A stretch of DNA of 64,000 nucleotides from Clostridia bacterium (lineage in GTDB: Bacteria; Bacillota; Clostridia; Oscillospirales; CAG-272): positions 20,259-84,258 of the forward strand of contig JAFXFN010000015.1 in assembly GCA_017520505.1 (NCBI GenBank). Reading direction: 5' to 3'. The notes beneath the pieces were generated by a model that had not been told where the DNA came from, ran no database searches, and saw only the letters and a list, made by a program, of their open reading frames with translations. A program made the position numbers and the translations under genes. This document shows positions 46,986 through 54,022 of this stretch, piece after piece (the stretch's first letter is position 1; every line of letters begins with the position of its first letter).

Positions 46986-47903
46986 TTATTCAGCGGAATT
47001 TTTTTCCGATGCTGTGATCGTTATATCACCGTCAAAAGCGCAAATGTCTATCTTATTCAAAAGGTTAGGATTATATGCCTTATGATGAAGCTCGTGCGGT
47101 ATACCGAGAAGTGATATTTTGCCAAGAGGAGATTCGAGATCATAATTGTATTTTTCAAGATCGTCTGCGCAAGCAAGCGTTACGTCCTTACCCGCTTCAA
47201 CAAATATCTCGTTTGCTGATACTTCGCCTTCAAATTCACCCTCGGATGCATGAGCATTTACAGATTTTGCAATTACGTTTTCAAGCTTCACATCACCCGA
47301 CTTATTTATTTTAAGCGCAACATTTGAGCTTGTTTCGATATTTTTCAGTAAAATATCTCCCAATTCAACATTTACGGTGTAATCAGCATCGCAGTTTGAA
47401 TCAACGATTTCAACGTCACCGTTGCCGACATTGATATCAAAAACCTTAATATCAAATGTGTCGGTAACATAAACGGTCACGCTCTTTCTTCCGAGTGTCT
47501 TACCGCTGAAGAAATCATTTACATAATATCTGAAGCCCTTGAAGGCTATCTCACCCTGTGCAAGGTCGGTAAGCGAAAGAATGTTCATTCCTGCCTGCAT
47601 AATAAGTGCCTTGTTTTCAACCTGGCAAAGATATTTTGTAGATGAATAGTTTTTGATCTCTATCTTGTTGCTGTCAGCGCCGCATACGATCTTTACATCC
47701 GCATCACCTGCGTTGATCTCTATCTTGCCGATATCATCTGCTGAAAAATCATACGTATTTACAATTTCATCATTTTCGTCTTTTGTATCATAAAGCTGAA
47801 TTCCCTGCGCCTTAGCCTGAACCAAGCCGATAGAACACGTTATAAGTCCCGCCACGATAAGAATAACGGAAATGATACAGAATATAATTGATACTGGTTT
47901 CAT
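46986..47903 (-). CDS. DUF4097-like beta-repeat membrane protein
   Basis: A 305-residue protein with one N-terminal membrane helix (about 5-30) followed by repeating beta strands of the DUF4097 type (VNVELGDILLKNIETSSNV; GDVKLENVIAKSVNAHAS; EGEFEGEVSANEIFVEAG). The family is thought to be surface-exposed or to sense envelope stress. It overlaps the DUF1700 gene (ATGA), the usual pairing. Confidence 0.85.
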   Translation of the reverse strand: MKPVSIIFCIISVILIVAGLITCSIGLVQAKAQGIQLYDTKDENDEIVNTYDFSADDIGKIEINAGDADVKIVCGADSNKIEIKNYSSTKYLCQVENKALIMQAGMNILSLTDLAQGEIAFKGFRYYVNDFFSGKTLGRKSVTVYVTDTFDIKVFDINVGNGDVEIVDSNCDADYTVNVELGDILLKNIETSSNVALKINKSGDVKLENVIAKSVNAHASEGEFEGEVSANEIFVEAGKDVTLACADDLEKYNYDLESPLGKISLLGIPHELHHKAYNPNLLNKIDICAFDGDITITASEKNSAE

Positions 47904-48766
47904 ATCTTATTAAACGCTCCTTTCGCATATTCATATAAGCGTTTAAGCTGTGCAAAAACAAACTTGACAAGCACCACAAGCTTTTTGAAAAGGAACGGTG
48001 CAAGTCTTACAACGAAATTGTAAAGCAAAATACCGACAAGCATCGTTATACCGCCTGCGACAATACCGATACCTATTTCGAATATACCGGCAGGGGTCGA
48101 TTGTCCAAGCTGTGTAACACCGTATATCATAGCAACAAGCGCAAACGCAGTACCTGCCGCCGTTATAAGTACAAGCAGCGCTGTGCTGAGCGCAATGAGT
48201 GCAGCAACAGCAACAAAGAGTGATGCAAGAAGTGCTGATATAAGCAAAAGGAAAAATAATATAACAGGCGAAAGAATTATAAGTCCGACAGTAAACGGGG
48301 TTATTTCCTTTTTCGCCTTTGCGTTTTTAGAAGACTTTGCACCCGTGTTCTTTTTCTGCGGGCTTGTCTTATGCGTACTGTTCTTTGCTTTGTTCTTTTC
48401 GGGTGAAACAGGCTTAACGTCGCTGTCATCATCCTCAAGAAGCTTGTTTATATCATTCTCTTTTTTCGCAGTATTATCCGCTTCGTTACTTTTTACGGAT
48501 GCATTTGGCACAGCTGTGGTTTTTGTCGTATCATCAGACGTATCCTCGCTGTTTTTGGCAGCATTTGCACGTCTGTAATCCTTCAAGAGCTTTTCAGCAA
48601 GCTTTTTGTCACCGCCGAGCTCCTCAATTTTTTTCGCACATTCCTCTTCCGACAGACTTGATAAATGGCTGTCAAAATATCTTACTCTTTTGTCCACCTC
48701 ATCCTTTGGCATATCGCCTTCTACAAGATGCAAAGACAGTAAAGTTAAGAACAGATCTTTTTCCAA
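47900..48766 (-). CDS. DUF1700/HAAS-type membrane protein
   Basis: A 288-residue protein. The first 65 residues form a HAAS-like helical domain (EKDLFLTLLSLHLVEGDMPKD), followed by a Lys/Asp/Thr-rich linker (about 70-140) and membrane segments (about 150-235). The start is a TTG with AGGAGGT 7 bases upstream. A PadR repressor usually accompanies this pair but is absent here. Confidence 0.85.
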   Translation of the reverse strand: MEKDLFLTLLSLHLVEGDMPKDEVDKRVRYFDSHLSSLSEEECAKKIEELGGDKKLAEKLLKDYRRANAAKNSEDTSDDTTKTTAVPNASVKSNEADNTAKKENDINKLLEDDDSDVKPVSPEKNKAKNSTHKTSPQKKNTGAKSSKNAKAKKEITPFTVGLIILSPVILFFLLLISALLASLFVAVAALIALSTALLVLITAAGTAFALVAMIYGVTQLGQSTPAGIFEIGIGIVAGGITMLVGILLYNFVVRLAPFLFKKLVVLVKFVFAQLKRLYEYAKGAFNKI

Positions 48767-48801
48767 AATAAGACCTCCTGACTCACAAATAAAATTTGTG
48801 A

Positions 48802-48830
48802 TTGATTTTTTTAAAATGTTGTGGTATAAT
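48802..48830 (+). promoter_or_regulatory. Promoter of trmB-relQ
   Basis: TTGATT (48802-48807), 17 bp, TATAAT (48825-48830) with extended -10 TGG, about 90 bases before the trmB ATG. Confidence 0.75.
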
Positions 48831-48920
48831 CATTTTATAAGATTATATCATTATTTTTAGATAAAATAATATACAATTTTTAACTTTTTAAAAAATATTT
48901 AAACGAAATAGGACATATTT

Positions 48921-49547
48921 ATGAGAGTACGAAAGAAAAAACACGGTGCAGAGCGTCTTGCTGCTTGCGAAAACTACTTTTTCCCCGCTTGTGAAAATAT
49001 AAGCGAGGTATTTGAAAACGGCAATCCCGTACACGTTGAGATCGGTTGCGGAAAAGGAACGTTTGTGAGGGATATGGCGAAAAAATATCCCGAAATAAAC
49101 TTTATTGCGGTTGAAAAAATAACCGACGTTATGGTATGCTGTGCAGAAAAAATAAAATCGGAGGAGCTTTCAAACGTGCGTGTGCTTTGTGCTGACGCAA
49201 AGACACTCGCAGAATCCATACCCGCAAATTCGGTTGACAGAATTTATCTTAACTTTTCAGATCCGTGGCCGAAGGCAGGACACAAAAAACGCAGACTTAC
49301 ACACAAGATCTTTCTTGATGTTTACAAGCAGATATTAAAAGCGGACGGAAGCATAGCCCTGAAAACGGATAATGATTCCCTTTTTGAATTTTCTCTTGAG
49401 GAGTTTGCCGCAAACGGCTTTACACTTGATGAAGTTTCTTACGACTTACATTCAAGCGATTTTGCAAAAGAAAACGTAATGACGGAATATGAAGCAAACT
49501 TTTCCAAGCAAGGCATACCGATAAAGCGGTGTGTCGCAAAGCTTTGA
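48921..49547 (+). CDS. trmB: tRNA (guanine-N7-)-methyltransferase TrmB
   Basis: A 208-residue enzyme making m7G46 in tRNA. VHVEIGCGKGTFVRDMA (about 38-54), NFIAVEKITDVM, YLNFSDPWPKAGHKKRRL and a C-terminal region are typical and length is normal. The next gene starts within its stop (TGATG). Confidence 0.96.
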   Translation: MRVRKKKHGAERLAACENYFFPACENISEVFENGNPVHVEIGCGKGTFVRDMAKKYPEINFIAVEKITDVMVCCAEKIKSEELSNVRVLCADAKTLAESIPANSVDRIYLNFSDPWPKAGHKKRRLTHKIFLDVYKQILKADGSIALKTDNDSLFEFSLEEFAANGFTLDEVSYDLHSSDFAKENVMTEYEANFSKQGIPIKRCVAKL

Positions 49548-50233
49548 TGGTGAAAAATATGGACAGAAAACAGCAGTTTATCGATTTTATTTCCGAAAGA
49601 TCAGACGCAGAGCTTAAAGAAATGACGGATAATATGAAAATACTTATGTCATATTACCGTTGCGCTATGTTTGAAATCGAAACGAAATTCCGTGTTTTGA
49701 ACGAGCAGTTTTCAATAGAGCACGAAAGAAACCCCATAGAAAGTATAAAAACACGTTTAAAAAGTCTTGAAAGCATACGTGAAAAGACAGTTCGCAAGGA
49801 AATTCCCTTTACGGTACAGTCTATTGAGGATAACCTCAGCGACATTGCAGGTGTACGTGTTATATGCAGTTTTATTGACGACATTTATATGCTCGCAGAT
49901 TGCCTTACCTCGCAGGATGATGTAAGACTGATATGCACAAAGGATTACATAAAAGATCCCAAGCCAAACGGTTACAGAAGCCTGCACCTCATTGTCGAGA
50001 TACCGATCTTTTTGAGAAACGAAAAACGCTTTGTAAAGGTTGAAGTACAGCTTCGCACGATCGCAATGGAAACGTGGGCAAGACTCGAACACAGAATGAG
50101 ATATAAAAAGAATCTTTCAAATGATCTTTTGAAGCAAACGGAAAACGAACTTCTTGAATGTGCGGAGTTGAGCAATACACTCGACTTGAAAATGCAGGAC
50201 ATCAGAAATAAGATAGAGGGCGAATACATTTAA
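49547..50233 (+). CDS. Small alarmone synthetase (RelQ/RelP type)
   Basis: A 228-residue (p)ppGpp synthetase without hydrolase or regulatory domains. The synthetase core shows AGVRVICSFIDDIYMLAD, DYIKDPKPNGYRSLHLIV and EVQLRTIAMETWARLEH. The ATG at 49547 overlaps the trmB stop by one base; ATG at 49559 is an alternative and neither has a strong ribosome site. Known role: ppGpp formation under stress. Confidence 0.92.
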   Translation: MVKNMDRKQQFIDFISERSDAELKEMTDNMKILMSYYRCAMFEIETKFRVLNEQFSIEHERNPIESIKTRLKSLESIREKTVRKEIPFTVQSIEDNLSDIAGVRVICSFIDDIYMLADCLTSQDDVRLICTKDYIKDPKPNGYRSLHLIVEIPIFLRNEKRFVKVEVQLRTIAMETWARLEHRMRYKKNLSNDLLKQTENELLECAELSNTLDLKMQDIRNKIEGEYI

Positions 50234-50260
50234 CAAAATTGCACTTTTTTCAAAAACCTA

Positions 50261-50289
50261 TTGACTTTCTCGAATTAAAGTGCTATAAT
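50261..50289 (+). promoter_or_regulatory. Promoter of the T-box/paaK operon
   Basis: TTGACT (50261-50266), 17 bp, TATAAT (50284-50289) with extended -10 TGC. It precedes the T-box leader. Confidence 0.88.
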
Positions 50290-50319
50290 ATGCCCAGCAA
50301 TTAAACAGTTGTAACACTA

Positions 50320-50597
50320 AATGCGAAGATCAGAAACCAGTAGATTGGAAAGAAGCAACAGAGAGTTGTCGGTAGGTGCAAGACAATGCGGACATCCTTT
50401 TCGAATTCATTCTGTAGCTGTGCGCTGAATAAGAGAAATCTTTAGTAGGATGCATCGGGAGTTCCCGTCACAGAACTAAGGTATTTAAGTACCTGAAAAG
50501 GTTGCTATCGTGAGGTAGCGGCGAACTGAGGTGGTACCACGAGATTATCGATTTTCTCGTCCTCTGTATTCTTAATCGGAATGCGGAGGACGTTTTT
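50320..50597 (+). promoter_or_regulatory. T-box riboswitch, phenylalanine specifier, with terminator
   Basis: The T-box sequence AGGTGGTACCACG (50529-50541) is intact, and an antiterminator competes with the terminator (GTCCTC 50559-50564 with GAGGAC 50586-50591, then TTTTT). Stem I has AGTA on its 5' side (50339-50342) and GAA followed by TTC at 50406-50408 on its 3' side, so the specifier is read as TTC (Phe). UGGU in the antiterminator bulge would pair with an ACCA end, which fits tRNA-Phe (A73). Uncharged tRNA-Phe would therefore switch on the paaK operon. The specifier assignment rests on hand folding. Confidence 0.9.
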
Positions 50598-50677
50598 GTT
50601 TGTCCTGTCCACTTCCGAGGGTCTTGTACCCACTAAAATTCAACGCCTTAAAAGGCACAAAAGAAAGGATGGTCAAA

Positions 50678-51985
50678 ATGGCACAGAACTACTATCAAAA
50701 AGAAATTGAAACGATGCCGAGAGAGGAAATGAAAAAGCTTCAATCGGAAAAACTTGTCAAGCAGGTAAAGCACGTTTACGAAAACGTACCTTACTACAAA
50801 AAGCTTATGGACGAAAAGGGTGTAACACCCGATGACATCAAGAGCATTGATGATCTTCACAAGCTTCCGTTCCTCTCAAAAGCAGACTTAAGAGATGCGT
50901 ATCCCTACGGTCTTTTGGCAAAGCCGCTTGACGAATGTGTACGTATTCAGTCGACGTCGGGCACGACGGGCAGACGTGTCGTTGCATTCTATACACAGCA
51001 CGATATTGATCTTTGGGAGGATTGCTGCGCACGTGCTATAATCGCAACGGGCTCAAGCAACAAGGACGTTTGTCAGGTTGCTTACGGTTACGGATTGTTT
51101 ACCGGCGGTGCAGGTCTTAACGGCGGCTCTCACAAGGTTGGCTGTCTTACACTTCCTATGTCATCGGGCAATACAGAGCGTCAGATACAGTTTATGATGG
51201 ATCTTAACGCTACCATCCTTTGCTGTACTCCCTCTTATGCGGCATACTTGGCTGAAAGTCTGAAGGAACAGGGATATACCCCCGACAAAATTCCGCTTAA
51301 AGCAGGCATTTTCGGTGCTGAGCCGTGGACAGAGGAGATGCGTCACGGCATTGAAGAAGCGCTTGGCATAAAAGCGTACGATATTTACGGTCTTACCGAA
51401 ACAACCGGCCCCGGAGTTGCATTTGAGTGCAGCGAGCAGACAGGTATGCACGTAAACGAAGACCATTTCTACGCAGAGATCATCGATCCCGATACAGGCG
51501 AGGTGCTTCCCGAAGGCTCTAAGGGTGAGCTTGTGTTCACTTCTCTCGACAAAGAAGCATTCCCCCTGCTCCGTTACCGTACACGTGACATTTGCGTGCT
51601 TACACGCAAGGAATGCTCGTGCGGAAGAACGCTCGTTAAAATGGCAAAGCCTATGGGAAGAACAGACGATATGCTCATTATCAGAGGCGTCAACGTATTC
51701 CCGAGCCAGATAGAAACAGTTCTTCTCAACGAGGGCTATCAGCCTAACTATCAGATCGTCGTCGACCGTGTAAAGAATACAGATACGTTTGAAGTAAACG
51801 TCGAAATGACACCCGAAAAATTCACGGATAAGATAGGCGAGATCATCGCAATGGAAAAATCCCTTGCGAACGCAATGAAGACAATGCTTGGCATCAATCC
51901 AACAGTTCACCTTGTTGCACCAAAAGCAATCGCAAGAAGCGAAGGCAAGGCTGTTCGTGTAATCGATAAGAGAAAGCTTATATAA
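50678..51985 (+). CDS. paaK: Phenylacetate-CoA ligase
   Basis: A 435-residue adenylate-forming enzyme that activates phenylacetate (or another aryl acid) to its CoA ester. Motifs: STSGTTGRRVVAFY (about 96-109), YDIYGLTETTGPG (about 232-244) and MGRTDDMLIIRGVNVFPSQIE. The ATG at 50678 follows AAAGGA by 8 bases. Control by a Phe-type T-box suggests use in making phenylalanine from phenylacetate (CoA thioester to phenylpyruvate via a ferredoxin-dependent oxidoreductase, not in this window), a route known in some anaerobes; aromatic amino acid fermentation in the other direction is an alternative. Confidence 0.95.
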   Translation: MAQNYYQKEIETMPREEMKKLQSEKLVKQVKHVYENVPYYKKLMDEKGVTPDDIKSIDDLHKLPFLSKADLRDAYPYGLLAKPLDECVRIQSTSGTTGRRVVAFYTQHDIDLWEDCCARAIIATGSSNKDVCQVAYGYGLFTGGAGLNGGSHKVGCLTLPMSSGNTERQIQFMMDLNATILCCTPSYAAYLAESLKEQGYTPDKIPLKAGIFGAEPWTEEMRHGIEEALGIKAYDIYGLTETTGPGVAFECSEQTGMHVNEDHFYAEIIDPDTGEVLPEGSKGELVFTSLDKEAFPLLRYRTRDICVLTRKECSCGRTLVKMAKPMGRTDDMLIIRGVNVFPSQIETVLLNEGYQPNYQIVVDRVKNTDTFEVNVEMTPEKFTDKIGEIIAMEKSLANAMKTMLGINPTVHLVAPKAIARSEGKAVRVIDKRKLI

Positions 51986-52002
51986 AGCGAAAGGAGTTTA
52001 CT

Positions 52003-52434
52003 ATGGCTATCAAGCAATTAACCGTATTCGTTGAAAACAGACAGGGTGCTGTGGCTTCAATTACAGAAACACTTTCAGCGCACAACATCAACATCCGTGC
52101 GCTTTCCATTGCAGAAACGCAGGACTTCGGCGTTCTCCGCCTTATCGTAAACGACGAAGAAGCGGCAGAAAAGATTCTCAAAGATGATGGGTATATCATC
52201 AAGATCACCGAGGTTGTCGGTGTAAAAATAGGCGATGCTCCCGGTAAGCTTTCCTCTGCGCTCAAGGTGCTTGATGAAAGCAAGATAAATATGGAATATC
52301 TTTATGCGTTTATGGCTCGCACAGAAAAGCACGCTTACGTCGTCATCCGTGTTGAGGACAACGATTCTGCTGAAAACGCACTTCGCAGTGCAGGTTTCAA
52401 AATCGTTACCGATGCCGATATAGAAAAGCTTTAA
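52003..52434 (+). CDS. Two-ACT-domain regulatory protein
   Basis: A 143-residue protein composed of two ACT-like folds (about 1-68 and 69-141): KQLTVFVENRQGAVASI and GVKIGDAPGKLSSALKVL start each. ACT domains bind amino acids. It follows paaK by 17 bp with AAAGGAG before its ATG, so it is expressed from the same T-box and may sense an aromatic amino acid. A weak terminator follows. Confidence 0.9.
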   Translation: MAIKQLTVFVENRQGAVASITETLSAHNINIRALSIAETQDFGVLRLIVNDEEAAEKILKDDGYIIKITEVVGVKIGDAPGKLSSALKVLDESKINMEYLYAFMARTEKHAYVVIRVEDNDSAENALRSAGFKIVTDADIEKL

Positions 52435-52454
52435 TACTATTAAATCCCAAAAAA

Positions 52455-52489
52455 GAGCCTTTGTTATGAAAAATCAAAGGCTCTCTTTA
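52455..52489 (+). terminator. Terminator after the ACT gene
   Basis: GAGCCTTTG (52455-52463) pairs with CAAAGGCTC (52475-52483), followed by TCTTTA. The next gene follows 20 bp later, so read-through is possible. Confidence 0.7.
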
Positions 52490-52508
52490 TAATTGAGGTG
52501 GTTTCACT

Positions 52509-53945
52509 TTGAAAAAAACTTACGTAACATCAATGCCGAATCATATAGGTGCATTTTTGAAAGCAAGCAGATGCTTTTCTGAGCTTGGAATAAACATAAC
52601 ACGTGTAAGCTATAACAAAGCGGTTGACTCACACACGTTGTTTATCGACGCCGAGGGCACAGAAGAACAATTAAACAAAGCTGATACAGAGCTTGAAAAA
52701 ATCGGATATCTGCGAAACAACACAAGCAAAACAAGCATTGTACTGATTGAATTTTGTCTTGAAGACAAACCGGGAAGTGTTGTAAACATTTTGACTCTCA
52801 TAAACGATTTCAATTTTAATATTTCCTATATAAGCTCACAGGAAAACGGTACAGATCATCAATATTTCAAAATGGGACTGTACGTCGAGGATGCCGATAA
52901 AATTACCGAATTTCTCGCAGAGGCGGAAAAGCTGTGCCGTGTACGAGTTATTAACTATAACAGCTCTGAAAAGGTTTATGACAACAGTATTTTCTACAAC
53001 ACATACGTGATGGGACTTTCTCAAACGATGGGACTTTCCGAAAAGGTCAGCCGTGAGCTTTTAGTACACGTCAATCTTGCAATGCAAACGCTTGACGAGC
53101 AAGGACTTTCACCGTACAGAACATTTGACAGCATAAGCAAATTTGCCGAGCTTCTCGGTGCCTGTAAAGGATCATCGTTCATGCCGAGAGTGAGCAATCA
53201 CAAAATTTCCGCCGACACAGAAATAGTGCTGATAGAGCCACCGTGCGGCAGTAACACGATCATAATAAAAAGCAACGGCAAGGTGTTGTTTGTTGACAGT
53301 GGATATGCTTGCTACAGCGATGAAATGTCAGAAGTTATACGAAAGGTAGTTCCCGACTTTGATAAAATAAAGAAAACTATCCTTGTAACTCACGCTGATG
53401 TTGACCATTGTGGGCTGCTCCCGCTTTTCGACGAGATCATAGCAAGTTCAAGAACTGCTCTTTGTCTTAAAAATGAGTATCTCGGCAACGACGGTTACAG
53501 AGAAAAAAATCCATTGCACAAGCCGTACATCAACATATGTAAAGCTCTGACGTCATATAAGGCTGTCGAACCTGATAAGATCACAATTTTGGGCAATGAC
53601 ATAAAAAACCTGACAAAGCCTTTGACACAGATTGGATTCTTCGATTTTGAAGAATTGCATTTTGAGGTTTATGAGGGCAAGGGCGGGCATTTGCCGGGTG
53701 AAATAGTGCTTATAGATTACTCAAAGCACATTGCAATTACCGGAGATATATACATAAATCTTCACGGATTGACACCCGAACAGGCTGAATATAATCAATA
53801 TGCGCCCATTTTAATGACATCCGTAGATACAGATCCCGCACTGTGTTCAGAGGAAAGAAAAGCTATAATCGGACGTCTTGGTGTCGGCAAATGGCAGATC
53901 TTCGGTGCACACGGCTTCAAGCAAGATTATTCCGTAAATTCATAA
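52509..53945 (+). CDS. ACT-ACT-metallo-beta-lactamase fusion protein
   Basis: A 478-residue protein started by a TTG with GAGGTGG about 7 bases upstream. Residues 1-75 and 77-148 are ACT-like (SMPNHIGAFLKASRCFSELG and FCLEDKPGSVVNILTLIND). A helical linker (about 155-220) follows, then a metallo-beta-lactamase fold with the metal-binding THADVDHCG (His295-x-Asp297-x-Asp299-His300) and further His and Asp ligands (GHLPG, ITGDIYIN). The combination suggests a hydrolase or redox enzyme controlled by an amino acid. It follows the T-box operon, so it may act on phenylacetyl-type metabolites (inference). Its substrate is unknown. Confidence 0.85.
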   Translation: MKKTYVTSMPNHIGAFLKASRCFSELGINITRVSYNKAVDSHTLFIDAEGTEEQLNKADTELEKIGYLRNNTSKTSIVLIEFCLEDKPGSVVNILTLINDFNFNISYISSQENGTDHQYFKMGLYVEDADKITEFLAEAEKLCRVRVINYNSSEKVYDNSIFYNTYVMGLSQTMGLSEKVSRELLVHVNLAMQTLDEQGLSPYRTFDSISKFAELLGACKGSSFMPRVSNHKISADTEIVLIEPPCGSNTIIIKSNGKVLFVDSGYACYSDEMSEVIRKVVPDFDKIKKTILVTHADVDHCGLLPLFDEIIASSRTALCLKNEYLGNDGYREKNPLHKPYINICKALTSYKAVEPDKITILGNDIKNLTKPLTQIGFFDFEELHFEVYEGKGGHLPGEIVLIDYSKHIAITGDIYINLHGLTPEQAEYNQYAPILMTSVDTDPALCSEERKAIIGRLGVGKWQIFGAHGFKQDYSVNS

Positions 53946-53966
53946 TTTTAAATTATATCTCAACGA

Positions 53967-54009
53967 AAAATACCGAGAAGAACTTCTCAAAGTTCTCTCG
54001 GTATTTTTT
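53967..54009. terminator. Convergent terminator
   Basis: AATACCGAGAAGAACT and AGTTCTCTCGGTATT form a long stem with one bulge, followed by six T on the plus strand and flanked by A on the other side, between two genes that converge here. Confidence 0.88.
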
Positions 54010-54022
54010 GTCTTATCAAATG

